Assembly: GCF_041929845.1 (NCBI RefSeq)
Contig: NZ_JBHEEH010000002.1
Coordinates: forward strand, 62,001-126,000
DNA from: Paenochrobactrum pullorum
GTDB lineage: Bacteria; Pseudomonadota; Alphaproteobacteria; Rhizobiales; Rhizobiaceae
Length of the DNA stretch: 64,000 bases
Reading direction: 5' to 3'
Shown: piece by piece, positions 1 to 8,108 of the stretch
How the letters are laid out: the number at the start of each line of letters is the position of its first letter
Numbering within the stretch: the first letter of the stretch is position 1
Notes under the pieces: model-generated
Seen by the model: the letters and a program-made list of their open reading frames with translations, nothing else
Told to the model about the DNA's origin: nothing
Database searches by the model: none
Program-made: the position numbers and the translations under genes

Positions 1-72
1 GGGATCAAGGGATGTAATAGGGTGGATACTGCTCTATATTATGAAAAAATGAAATCTATTGAGGAGATATGT

Positions 73-1104
73 ATGTTTCGTGCTGCTTCGCGTTTTACGC
101 AGCTGTTAGCTATTATGGCAGTTGGACTGGCGGCTTCGCTGGTCATTATCGATACTGCCGATGCACGGCGGATGGGCGGAGGCTTCGGCAGTCGTGGTGC
201 ACGTACGCATCAGGCACCGGCACCAACCCGCACAGCACCCAACAATGCTGCTCCGGTTGAACGTAGCATGACACCTAATACCGGCAATACGGCACAGCGT
301 CCGGCAGCAGCACCTGCTGCAGCTAATGCAGCCAAGCCGGGTCTGTTTGGCGGATTCGGCCGTTCGATGCTTGGTGGTCTGATGATGGGCGGTCTTCTTG
401 GTATGCTGCTCGGTTCAGGCTTTGGCGGTATGGCGGGTATGTTCGGCATGTTGTTGCAGGTAGCCATTATTGCGCTGCTGGCAATGTTGGCGATGCGTTT
501 TTTTGCCAGCCGTCGTCAACCGGCAGCGGCCGGAGCGGGTAATGCCTATGCCCAGCCACAGGGTTTTGGTTCGCAAAGCTTTGGTGCAACAAAATCATCT
601 GTGCCAAACACAGGTGGCTCGGTTGGCGGACGCACGCCTTCTGTCAATCCGTTCGGCGCTAAAGTTGATGAAGCACCGGTTTTAGAGGAAAAGCCTTTTT
701 CGGTTGGTCAGGAAGAACTCAATCGTTTTGAAGAAATGCTGACCGAAGTGCAGACTGCTTACGGGCGGGAAGATTATGCAGCATTGCGTAAGCTTTCAAC
801 ACCGGAAGCGATGTCTTATCTGGCCGAAGAATTGGGTGAAATCGCATCTTCCGGCAAGCGTAACTCTGTTTCCGATATCAAACTGTTGCAGGGCGATGTT
901 TCTGAATCCTGGAGCGAAGGTGATAAAGATTACGCAACAGTTGCGATGCGTTATTCCAGTATTGATGTGATGCTTGATCGCGTCAGTGGCGATGTGGTTG
1001 AAGGTAATCCGGATGAGGCAACTGAAAGCACCGAGCTTTGGACATTCGTGCGCGAAGATGGTGGCGAATGGCAACTTTCAGCAATTCAGAGCGCCAATGA
1101 ATAA
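73..1104 (+). CDS. Tim44-like domain membrane protein
   Basis: Predicted inner-membrane or exported protein of 343 residues. An N-terminal hydrophobic signal or anchor lies at about residues 8-28, followed by a Gly/Ala/Pro-rich low-complexity linker, a second Gly/Met-rich hydrophobic stretch (about 95-145), and a C-terminal region (about 215-343) that looks like the Tim44-like fold, ending in a typical Trp-containing segment. Bacterial Tim44-like proteins are membrane-associated with no settled function. The start at 73 is chosen over an upstream in-frame GTG at 22 because GAGGAG at 61-66 is well spaced and the signal-like segment begins here. It converges on the glyoxalase gene and shares a bidirectional terminator with it. 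Domain call from recognition of the C-terminal pattern, not a search. Confidence 0.75.
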   Translation: MFRAASRFTQLLAIMAVGLAASLVIIDTADARRMGGGFGSRGARTHQAPAPTRTAPNNAAPVERSMTPNTGNTAQRPAAAPAAANAAKPGLFGGFGRSMLGGLMMGGLLGMLLGSGFGGMAGMFGMLLQVAIIALLAMLAMRFFASRRQPAAAGAGNAYAQPQGFGSQSFGATKSSVPNTGGSVGGRTPSVNPFGAKVDEAPVLEEKPFSVGQEELNRFEEMLTEVQTAYGREDYAALRKLSTPEAMSYLAEELGEIASSGKRNSVSDIKLLQGDVSESWSEGDKDYATVAMRYSSIDVMLDRVSGDVVEGNPDEATESTELWTFVREDGGEWQLSAIQSANE

Positions 1105-1125
1105 GCAGTTTTTCTGTTGAATTTT

Positions 1126-1156
1126 AAAAGCCCGGCCACTGTGCCGGGCTTTTTGT
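1126..1156. terminator. Bidirectional intrinsic terminator between Tim44-like gene and gloA
   Basis: A GC-rich hairpin (AAGCCCGGC pairing with GCCGGGCTT) is flanked by an A-run on the left and a T-run on the right, so it can end both the rightward Tim44-like gene and the leftward gloA transcript. Confidence 0.85.
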
Positions 1157-1222
1157 TTGTTGAATCAATTCAGTAATTTAGAGTGTATGGCTGATAAGTT
1201 GATTCAAACGGCGGTTGGTTGA

Positions 1223-1663
1223 TTACCAACTGCCGATATTGGGCGCAGACGCCCAAGGCTCTTTTGGTGCCAATGATTCACCATTTTGAATAAGTTCAAT
1301 AGAAATACCATCCGGCGAACGGATAAAAGCCATGTGGCCATCGCGTGGCGGACGGTTGATAGTCACGCCCTGATCCTGCAAGTTCTGGCAAAATTCGTAG
1401 ATATTATCGACACCATAAGCCAAATGGCCGAAATTACGTCCGCCGGTATAGTCTTCCGGATCCCAATTATAGGTCAGTTCCAGAGTTGGCGCACGGTCAC
1501 CTTTGCCGCGCTCGATGTCACTTTGCGTTGCCAGAAAAATCAAAGTAAAACGGCCTTTTTCATTTTCGATACGGCGAACTTCCTTCATGCCGAGCTTGTT
1601 GATGTAGAAATCCAGCGATTCATCAATATCGCGGATACGTACCATAGTGTGCAGATAACGCAT
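1223..1663 (-). CDS. gloA: Lactoylglutathione lyase (glyoxalase I)
   Basis: Converts the hemithioacetal of methylglyoxal and glutathione to S-lactoylglutathione in cytosolic methylglyoxal detoxification. The 146-residue protein has the two-half glyoxalase/vicinal-oxygen-chelate fold and the four metal ligands in the usual places: His5 (YLHTM), Glu62 (TLELTYNW), His80 (NFGHLAY) and Glu123 (ISIELIQ). The N-terminus MRYLHTMVRI and the block LELTYNW are near-diagnostic for GloA. Slightly longer than the E. coli enzyme because of a C-terminal tail. AAAGGGA precedes the ATG. Single-gene unit, convergent with the Tim44-like gene. Confidence 0.95.
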   Translation of the reverse strand: MRYLHTMVRIRDIDESLDFYINKLGMKEVRRIENEKGRFTLIFLATQSDIERGKGDRAPTLELTYNWDPEDYTGGRNFGHLAYGVDNIYEFCQNLQDQGVTINRPPRDGHMAFIRSPDGISIELIQNGESLAPKEPWASAPNIGSW

Positions 1664-1897
1664 TTTTTCAGTCCCTTTTTCAAAGCCGCAAAATTTGAAT
1701 ATTATCTGAACAGATCAGCATATTCAGTATAATTTATGAAGGTGAACATCATTTGATGGCCATAATATGGGGCAAGTAAATGAGGAGAACTGTGAAGTTT
1801 GCAACTTAGCACTTGCGGCCACCCGTTAATGAAGTGTTAATCTACCGATCAGAATCAACTTCTGTTTTAGCGCAGCAAGAGAGGAGGAGCACTGGCA

Positions 1898-2476
1898 ATG
1901 GCTGACAAATCTATGTCGGATAAGCATATGACGGAACAATGCTCCACTGAAGATGTCGGTGAATTGATCGAAGTATCGGGAACCATCAAATGGTTTGATG
2001 TCGCCAAAGGCTATGGCTTCGTGGTGCCGGATGACAATTCCTTTTCTGATATCTTGCTGCATGTAACCATTTTGCGCCGTGATGGCTTTCAGGTGGCCTC
2101 CGAAGGGGCGCGCATCGTTTGTGTCGTGCGCAATTCAGAACGTGGTTTGCAGTGTTTCAAGGTTTTATCCATTGATACATCCACTGCCGTTCATCCGGCA
2201 ACGATGCCGCAGCGCACACATTCTTCTGTGGTGCCATCCAGCGGATTGGAACGGGTGATCGTCAAATGGTTCAACCGCACCAAAGGTTTTGGTTTCCTGA
2301 CCCGCGGCGAAGGTACTGAAGATATTTTCATCCATATGGAAACCTTGCGTCGCTTTGGTATGGCCGAATTGCGCCCGGGGCAAGTGGTGCTGATACGCTT
2401 TGGCGATGGTGACAAAGGTTTGATGGCTGCTGAAATCCATCCGGATATCGGTACGCAAATGCCGGTTTCGCACTGA
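1898..2476 (+). CDS. Tandem cold-shock domain protein
   Basis: A 192-residue protein with two cold-shock domains (about residues 26-92 and 118-184), each an OB-fold that binds single-stranded RNA or DNA. The first has the RNP1-like motif KGYGFV and a diverged RNP2-like motif (ILLHV in place of VFVH); the second has KGFGFL and IFIHM. Such double-domain CspA-family proteins are typical of Rhizobiales and act as RNA chaperones or regulators. A strong AGAGGAGGAG ribosome site (about 1880-1889) supports the ATG at 1898. The poorly conserved linker (about 93-117) is rich in Ser/Thr/Pro. Confidence 0.88.
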   Translation: MADKSMSDKHMTEQCSTEDVGELIEVSGTIKWFDVAKGYGFVVPDDNSFSDILLHVTILRRDGFQVASEGARIVCVVRNSERGLQCFKVLSIDTSTAVHPATMPQRTHSSVVPSSGLERVIVKWFNRTKGFGFLTRGEGTEDIFIHMETLRRFGMAELRPGQVVLIRFGDGDKGLMAAEIHPDIGTQMPVSH

Positions 2477-2570
2477 TTTATCCCAAAGCCGGATTTTATG
2501 GATTTGCCAATCTTCTTTGAAGGCGGATATAATCTTTTTCGATAATGTTTGACTGACAGGAGCACATATC

Positions 2571-3068
2571 ATGGTGCGCAATATGGTGCAGCGCGGTTTG
2601 GGCTTTATCGTCGCTTTGTTGATGGTGCTGACTATTCAGACAGCCTCAGCGCAAGATAATGAGCCGATGCGTCTGGAAGTGGATGCCAATCCGCTTATTT
2701 TCATGACAAGTTCTGGTGAACAGCAGATCGAATTGGAAATTGCGGATACGGATGAAAGTCGTATGCGCGGATTGATGTTCCGCACCGATTTACCACTTCA
2801 GCGCGGCATGTTGTTTGATTTCAAACAAGTACGGTTGGTGCTGATGTGGATGAAAAACACACCACTGCCGCTTGATATGGTTTTTCTGCATACGGATGGC
2901 ACAATTGCGGTGATCCGTGAAAATACCACGCCTTTTTCTGAAAATATTGTTTCATCCGGCGAGCCGGTGGCCTATGTGATAGAGCTGAATGCAGGCATGG
3001 CTAAAAAGCTGGGGTTGAGTGCGGGTGATAAAGCCGTGCACCCCGCCATTTGCGGGCGTTGCGATTAA
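2571..3068 (+). CDS. DUF192 family exported protein
   Basis: A 165-residue protein with an N-terminal signal peptide (hydrophobic core about residues 9-24, cleavage probably after the SAQ region) followed by a DUF192 domain. The characteristic blocks are RMRGLMFRTDLPL and MWMKNTPLPLDMVFL. The family is a small beta-barrel fold of unknown biochemical role, often periplasmic. CAGGAG lies just before the ATG. The downstream alpha/beta hydrolase gene starts 58 bases after its stop, so the two may be cotranscribed. Confidence 0.88.
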   Translation: MVRNMVQRGLGFIVALLMVLTIQTASAQDNEPMRLEVDANPLIFMTSSGEQQIELEIADTDESRMRGLMFRTDLPLQRGMLFDFKQVRLVLMWMKNTPLPLDMVFLHTDGTIAVIRENTTPFSENIVSSGEPVAYVIELNAGMAKKLGLSAGDKAVHPAICGRCD

Positions 3069-3126
3069 GGGCTGCGAGTTAGTACCTGCCGACAGATTAG
3101 GTTTGAGCGTTTTTAAGGAAAGTTTC

Positions 3127-3909
3127 GTGACTGCTCTGGATGTAAAATATTTCGACCATAATGGTATGCGTTTTGCCTATCGTGAAGACGGACCAGATGG
3201 CGCCCTAGCAGAAACGGTACTTCTCATTCATGGTTTTGCCTCATCCAGTGTCGTCAATTGGGTGTCGCCTGGTTGGTTTCGTACCCTTGTAGAAGCGGGC
3301 TATCATGTGGTGGCGCTTGATAATCGAGGCCATGGTCTCTCTGACAAGCCACATGAAAAAGAGCTTTACTATCCTGCGATGATGGCCGCAGATGCAGCAG
3401 CATTGCTGGATCATTTGAACATCAAAAAAGCCCATGTGATGGGTTATTCGATGGGGGCAAGGATCAGCGCATTTCTGGCGCTGGATTTCCCTGAAAAGGT
3501 GCAAAGCCTTGTTTTTGGTGGCCTTGGTATTGGTATGGTAACCGGTGCCGGTGACTGGGAGCCGATTGGCGAAGCATTGCTGGCCGAGGATCCGGAGACA
3601 GTCACTCATCCGCGGGGGCAAATGTTCCGCAAATTTGCCGATCAGACGAAAAGCGACCGTTTGGCGCTGGCTGCTTGTGTGATTACTTCCAAAGAGCTGG
3701 TGCCGGCACAAGCGATTGCCTTAATCGAGCAACCGGTTTTGGTGGCCGTCGGCACTAAAGATGATATTGCCGGTGATCCGCACGCATTGGCTGATTTATT
3801 GCCGCATGGTATTGCTCTTGATATCCCTGATCGCGATCATATGTTAGCGGTGGGTGACAAAGTGTATAAGCAGGGTGTATTATCATTTTTGAGCCAGCAC
3901 CGTTTTTGA
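3127..3909 (+). CDS. Alpha/beta hydrolase
   Basis: A 260-residue alpha/beta-hydrolase-fold enzyme of unknown substrate, resembling the 3-oxoadipate enol-lactonase/esterase branch. Visible signatures are the oxyanion-hole motif HGFASS (residues 35-40), the nucleophile elbow GYSMGA with Ser108, an acidic candidate at Asp212/Asp213 in GTKDD, and His238 in DRDHML. I place the start at GTG 3127, preceded by AAGGAAAG; a longer frame opening at 3019 would overlap the DUF192 gene and adds residues not expected of the family. It is followed by cysE with a 43-base gap. Confidence 0.85.
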   Translation: MTALDVKYFDHNGMRFAYREDGPDGALAETVLLIHGFASSSVVNWVSPGWFRTLVEAGYHVVALDNRGHGLSDKPHEKELYYPAMMAADAAALLDHLNIKKAHVMGYSMGARISAFLALDFPEKVQSLVFGGLGIGMVTGAGDWEPIGEALLAEDPETVTHPRGQMFRKFADQTKSDRLALAACVITSKELVPAQAIALIEQPVLVAVGTKDDIAGDPHALADLLPHGIALDIPDRDHMLAVGDKVYKQGVLSFLSQHRF

Positions 3910-3952
3910 TAAAAAAGCGGTGAAGCCCCTAAAAAAGACAATCGAGTTAAAG

Positions 3953-4777
3953 ATGACAGCGCACAGTTCAGCCAAATTATCCGCGAATGTCAGTCAGGTT
4001 GATCCGATCTGGCATGCCGTTCGTGCTGAAGCGGAAGAAGCGGCGGCAAAAGATCCGTTGCTGGCATCGTTTTTCTACACGTCATTGATCAGCCAGCCAA
4101 GTTTGGAAGATGCGGTGGCCCATCGTGTTTCCGAGCGCCTTGGTCATCAGGATTTGAGCGCTGATTTGCTGCGCCAGACCTTTGCTGTGATGCGGGATAG
4201 TTGCGCTGACTGGTCTCGCGTTTTGCGTGTTGATATTCAAGCCGTTTATGACCGCGATCCGGCTTATAACCGTTTTATGGATCCGGTGATGTATCTGAAA
4301 GGTTTTCATGCCATTCAAACGCATCGTCTGGCGCATTGGTTGTGGAACGAAGGCCGTATTGATCTGGCTTATTATTTGCAAAGTCGTTCTTCTGCCGTAT
4401 TCCAGACCGATATTCATCCGGCTGCAAAATTTGGCAGCGGCGTTTTCTTGGATCACGCTACCGGTCTGGTTGTGGGTGAAACGGCGGTCATTGAAGATAA
4501 TGTTTCCATTTTGCATGCCGTTACCCTCGGCGGCACCGGCAAAGTTGGCGGTGACCGACATCCAAAGATTCGTCACGGCGTGCTGATCGGGGCAGGGGCC
4601 AAAATTCTTGGTAATATCGAGATTGGGCATTGCTCCAAGATTGCTGCCGGTTCGGTTGTGCTTAAATCCGTTCCCAATAATGTCACAGTTGCCGGTGTTC
4701 CGGCGAAGGTTATTGGTGACACCGGTTGTGCAGAACCATCACGCGTGATGGATCAATCTATCGGCAGCGATGATTGA
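3953..4777 (+). CDS. cysE: Serine O-acetyltransferase
   Basis: Transfers acetyl from acetyl-CoA to L-serine to make O-acetylserine, the first committed step of cysteine synthesis in the cytoplasm. The 274-residue protein has the N-terminal helical SATase domain (about 20-150) and a C-terminal left-handed beta-helix built from hexapeptide repeats, with the active-site signature FLDHATGLVVGE and the glycine loop TLGGTGK. Length matches rhizobial CysE. ATG 3953 is preferred over an upstream GTG at 3920, which lacks a good ribosome site; the site for 3953 is itself weak (GAG). DUF3126 follows, as is common in Rhizobiales. Confidence 0.93.
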   Translation: MTAHSSAKLSANVSQVDPIWHAVRAEAEEAAAKDPLLASFFYTSLISQPSLEDAVAHRVSERLGHQDLSADLLRQTFAVMRDSCADWSRVLRVDIQAVYDRDPAYNRFMDPVMYLKGFHAIQTHRLAHWLWNEGRIDLAYYLQSRSSAVFQTDIHPAAKFGSGVFLDHATGLVVGETAVIEDNVSILHAVTLGGTGKVGGDRHPKIRHGVLIGAGAKILGNIEIGHCSKIAAGSVVLKSVPNNVTVAGVPAKVIGDTGCAEPSRVMDQSIGSDD

Positions 4778-4878
4778 AATCTGCTTTTAATAAAAAGATT
4801 CAAGTTGGCGATGAGCCTTTACAATAATATTGCGCGGGTGCATTAAACCCGCTGAACATTCTAATCAGGAGAATCCGG

Positions 4879-5094
4879 TTGAAACCCGAAGAAATCAAAA
4901 AACTCGACGCTTATTTCAAACGGACTTTTGGTAATCCGTCTTTGCAGGTGAAAGCGCGTCCGCGTAAGGATGATTCATGCGAATTATATCTGGATGATGA
5001 GTTTCTCGGCCTGATCTATGTCGATGAAGACGAAGAAGATGGTGAATTGTCCTACAACTTCTCCATGGCTATTCTGGATGTCGATCTCGACTGA
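4879..5094 (+). CDS. DUF3126 family small protein
   Basis: A 71-residue acidic cytoplasmic protein matching the DUF3126 family, widespread in Rhizobiales and of unknown function. It starts with KPEEIKKLDAYFKRTFG and ends with a very acidic segment (DEDEEDGELSYNF). The start codon is TTG at 4879, positioned by CAGGAG 11 bases upstream; no in-frame ATG is available nearby. It lies downstream of cysE and is closed by a strong terminator. Confidence 0.85.
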   Translation: MKPEEIKKLDAYFKRTFGNPSLQVKARPRKDDSCELYLDDEFLGLIYVDEDEEDGELSYNFSMAILDVDLD

Positions 5095-5130
5095 TTGAAA
5101 TAATGTCAGTTTTCTGACTATCATTTATCA

Positions 5131-5168
5131 AAGCCCTGTTTGGATTGTCCAAACAGGGCTTTTTCTTT
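5131..5168 (+). terminator. Intrinsic terminator after DUF3126 gene
   Basis: AAGCCCTGTTTGGA pairs with TCCAAACAGGGCTT through a very short loop and is followed by a T-rich run. Confidence 0.9.
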
Positions 5169-5313
5169 ATCCGCCAAAGCAAGCTAATCGATAATATACG
5201 CCGCAAACGGGTTGTAATGCATGGCATCAAGCAACATACTTGGTTTTGATCAATAATGATGAGGCGGTTTAGTTTCACACAATGGTGTATCAATGCTGCC
5301 AAGGGGAGAATAT

Positions 5314-5841
5314 ATGGCGATATATGCATTTAATGGTCATACACCAACTTATGATGATGTGAAAACCAACTGGATTGCACCCGATGCGACTGCTGTGGGT
5401 AAAATACACTTAGGTGCAAATGTCAGTTTGTGGTTTGGTGTGGTTTTGCGTGGTGATAACGAACTGATTAAAATCGGTGCCAATACCAATGTACAAGAAC
5501 ATTGCATCATGCATACGGATTACGGTTTTCCACTCACTATCGGTGAGGGGTGCACGATTGGCCACCGGGCTATGCTGCATGGCTGCACGATTGGCGAAAA
5601 TAGCCTGATCGGTATTGGTGCGATTGTGCTGAATGGTGCAAAAATCGGCAATAATTGTCTGGTTGGTGCCGGAGCGCTGGTCACAGAAGGAAAAGAATTT
5701 CCGGATAATTCATTGATTGTCGGCTCACCCGCACGGGTAGTGCGCCAACTTGATGATGCAGCGGTCGAGCGGCTCAAAGAATCAGCGCGCAATTATGTTG
5801 AAAAATCTCAAGCTTTCATGCGCGGCATGGAACCTGCTTGA
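5314..5841 (+). CDS. Gamma-class carbonic anhydrase family protein
   Basis: A 175-residue left-handed beta-helix protein of the YrdA/CaiE/PaaY gamma-carbonic-anhydrase-like family. Hexapeptide repeats (for example IGENSL, IGIGAI, IGNNCL) run through about residues 25-150. Metal-ligand candidates are His67 (IMHTD), His84 (GHRAM) and His89 (LHGCT), with the conserved RGDN at 47-50 and Gln61. Family members bind zinc and some hydrate CO2, but activity of this subgroup is often undetected. ATG 5314 follows AAGGGGAG at the right distance; an in-frame ATG 21 bases upstream lacks a site. Confidence 0.9.
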   Translation: MAIYAFNGHTPTYDDVKTNWIAPDATAVGKIHLGANVSLWFGVVLRGDNELIKIGANTNVQEHCIMHTDYGFPLTIGEGCTIGHRAMLHGCTIGENSLIGIGAIVLNGAKIGNNCLVGAGALVTEGKEFPDNSLIVGSPARVVRQLDDAAVERLKESARNYVEKSQAFMRGMEPA

Positions 5842-5919
5842 TTGCATGAAAGCTTATGCTTTGTTGTATGGATATGGTGGATGATCAGCTTCGCAATTTA
5901 AAATAAACGAGGAAAAAAT

Positions 5920-6960
5920 ATGTCCAATGGGGGGAAGGCTCAGGTGCAACTGAGCCTTGATGAATTATATTCTATCAGTTTTGATACGTTAACGCGTTTA
6001 GGATTGGCTACAGATCATGCTGAGACAATTGCCCGTAATTTGTGGCTATGCCAGCGTGATGAATGCCAGTCGCACGGGCTTTACCGTTTGCTGAGCAGTT
6101 CTAAGGCCGTGATTGAAAAAGCTGTTGTGCTTGATGCTGTACCCGTTGTGATTGATCATGCTCCGGCCATTGTGCGCGTGGATGCCAAAGGCGGTTTTTC
6201 ATTATTGGCTTTTGAAAAAGGCAAGGATTTGCTGATTGAAAAAGCACGCCATTCTGGCATTGCTGCGATGGCAATCAATAATTGTGTGCATTTTTCTGCC
6301 TTGTGGCCTGATATTGAAGCTTTGACCGAACAAGGACTGGTGGCAATGGCGATGTTGCCAAGCCATGCATGGGTGGCACCGGCAGGGGGCAAACAGGGCG
6401 TATTTGGCACCAATCCATTTGCTTTCGGCTGGCCGCGCAAAAATGCGCATCCCATGGTGTTTGATTTTGCAACCAGTGCTTCGGCACGCGGTGAAATCGA
6501 ACTTTATCTGCGTGCTGGCAAAGAATTACCGGAAGGTTGGGCGGTCGACAGCGAAGGTAAGCCAACCACTGATCCGCAAACCGCTCTTGATGGCGCGATG
6601 CTGACATTCGGCGGACATAAAGGCTCAGCGATCGCGATGATGATCGAACTTATGGCAGGGCCTTTGATTGGTGATTTGCTCAGTCTCGAAGCAATGGCAG
6701 ATACAGTCAATTCCAGTGCTGCGCCACGTCACGGCGAAATTATCATCGCCTTTAATCCGGATAGCTTTTTAGGTGCGCAAACAGAGCAGCATATGGAACG
6801 TGCTGAAATGTTGTTTGATGCGATTGCCGGGCAGGGCGCGCGAATTCCTTCACAGCGCCGTTATGAGGCCCGCGCACGCAGTGATGACAATCAATATGTG
6901 ACGGTTCCGCAAAAATTATATGAGGATATTCAGGCGTTATCAGCGCATTTCATTCGATGA
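5920..6960 (+). CDS. Ldh/MDH2-family NAD(P)H-dependent oxidoreductase (imine reductase-like)
   Basis: A 346-residue member of the malate/L-lactate dehydrogenase-2 family, which uses NAD(P)H without a Rossmann fold. Visible features are SHGLYR (51-56), the block KGGFSLLAFEKG, NNCVHFSALWPDIE near the nucleotide site, GTNPFAFGWPRK, and GGHKGSAIAMMIEL near the C-terminus. HFSALWPDIE and the overall pattern resemble delta1-piperideine/pyrroline-2-carboxylate reductases of proline and lysine catabolism more than ureidoglycolate dehydrogenases, but substrate is inference. ATG 5920 follows ACGAGGAAAA. No catabolic partner genes sit beside it. Confidence 0.82.
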   Translation: MSNGGKAQVQLSLDELYSISFDTLTRLGLATDHAETIARNLWLCQRDECQSHGLYRLLSSSKAVIEKAVVLDAVPVVIDHAPAIVRVDAKGGFSLLAFEKGKDLLIEKARHSGIAAMAINNCVHFSALWPDIEALTEQGLVAMAMLPSHAWVAPAGGKQGVFGTNPFAFGWPRKNAHPMVFDFATSASARGEIELYLRAGKELPEGWAVDSEGKPTTDPQTALDGAMLTFGGHKGSAIAMMIELMAGPLIGDLLSLEAMADTVNSSAAPRHGEIIIAFNPDSFLGAQTEQHMERAEMLFDAIAGQGARIPSQRRYEARARSDDNQYVTVPQKLYEDIQALSAHFIR

Positions 6961-6995
6961 ATCGGCTTCTTTGAGTAAGAATTTGACCTGACAAC

Positions 6996-7031
6996 AAAGA
7001 TGCAGGAAGCGTGAAAGATGCAGGAAGCGTG
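6996..7031. repeat. Perfect 18-bp tandem duplication
   Basis: AAAGATGCAGGAAGCGTG occurs twice head to tail, immediately after the stop codon of the minus-strand PAS_5 gene and inside the 71-base gap separating it from the Ldh-family gene. Confidence 0.9.
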
Positions 7032-7658
7032 TTATTGCTTTCCGCCCAGAATGACGCGGAAAGCAGGTCTTTTGCTTGCTGATTTAGCCGCTGACGGATG
7101 TTTGGCAGCGAAGGCTGCATTAACCTGTACTTTGGCCGCTTGCAGATTATCTTGCGTAATCGCAAACGATTCCTGCACTTGATAATGGTGGATCGGATCA
7201 GCTTCAAGCCAATAAGGCTCCTTATGTGCCGCAATAGCACCAATCCATTGGGTTTCGTCCTGATGCAGAACCGGCATAAGAACCAATTCAAATCCGTTTT
7301 GCCGTTGCATTTGGCTGATGCCAGATAATTGCGCACATAAAGGTGTATTGCTGCCTGCTACCGATTGCAGCATCTCTTCAGTTTCGACTTGATGATTTTT
7401 CGGCCAGAGGCTTGAAAATAACTGATTACGCAATTCTTGTCCGTGACGTGCACAAAGTCTAGTGCCTGCCAAGCGGAATTGGATGCCGCCTTTGGATCTG
7501 TGATGCAGAATGAAAATATCGGGTAGATATTCTGCCATCAAGCGCGGAGTGAAATGACGGCGTAAGGGTATCTCATGGTTTTCACGCAAAGCGTGCCATG
7601 TGGTGGAAAGAAACTGTGCTGCCGCTGTCATGGCAGAATGGGAGCTGGAACGTGACAA
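7032..7658 (-). CDS. PAS_5 domain protein
   Basis: A 208-residue cytoplasmic protein carrying a PAS_5-type sensor domain at about residues 18-160, recognised by the block FRLAGTRLCARHGQEL followed by a conserved Leu-Trp. The family is alphaproteobacterial; members occur as stand-alone regulators linked to cell-cycle or stress signalling, but ligand and partner are unknown here. The C-terminal 40 residues are Ala/Lys-rich and probably disordered. The longest frame starts at TTG 7658; an in-frame ATG at 7631 (skipping nine residues) is an equally possible start since neither has a clear ribosome site. Divergent from the rhomboid gene. Confidence 0.75.
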   Translation of the reverse strand: MSRSSSHSAMTAAAQFLSTTWHALRENHEIPLRRHFTPRLMAEYLPDIFILHHRSKGGIQFRLAGTRLCARHGQELRNQLFSSLWPKNHQVETEEMLQSVAGSNTPLCAQLSGISQMQRQNGFELVLMPVLHQDETQWIGAIAAHKEPYWLEADPIHHYQVQESFAITQDNLQAAKVQVNAAFAAKHPSAAKSASKRPAFRVILGGKQ

Positions 7659-8108
7659 AACAGGTTTCCGCTTAAAATGAATAAAACATCACATCACGTT
7701 ACTGATGCTTATTGATGCCTATAATTGCTGATTTGCCTCATCCAATATGATTAAGTGTCTGAATGCCAGCTTAACCCTTTGCTCATCCACTGTTAGAATT
7801 TGTTAAGGTTAACAAATACGTTTAAGGTTTTGAGAGTTTGATTCCAGAATTTGAATTAAGCAATTGAAATTATTATATAAATTTTGGTTTTCGCGTTAAT
7901 TCATGGGGCATTCCTGAATGTGGAACATTCCTGCACTCTTATCTGCACAGTCACCTTTGCATGATGATTTGGTTAAATTTGTTAAGAATTAAACGTGGGC
8001 ATGTGCTGCAAAAAATAACCTGTCTGTTTGGTGACATAGTTCTTTTTTAAGACCGCTATCCCATATGTTATGAAGCGAAAGATATGAAATGACGGGAATC
8101 AAATATTC
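7659..8108. other. Intergenic region between divergent PAS_5 and rhomboid genes
   Basis: About 450 AT-rich bases with no credible coding frame. It must hold the promoters of both flanking genes. It contains an 18-base palindrome at 7799-7816, a second half-site (TTTGTTAAG) at 7978-7986, and a direct repeat CATTCCTG at 7909-7916 and 7926-7933. Confidence 0.6.
7799..7816. promoter_or_regulatory. Operator-like palindrome
   Basis: TTTGTTAA-GG-TTAACAAA has eight-base perfect arms about a two-base centre. The half-site recurs as TTTGTTAAG at 7978-7986. Placement between divergent genes fits a binding site for a dimeric regulator; the regulator is not identifiable from the window. Confidence 0.4.
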
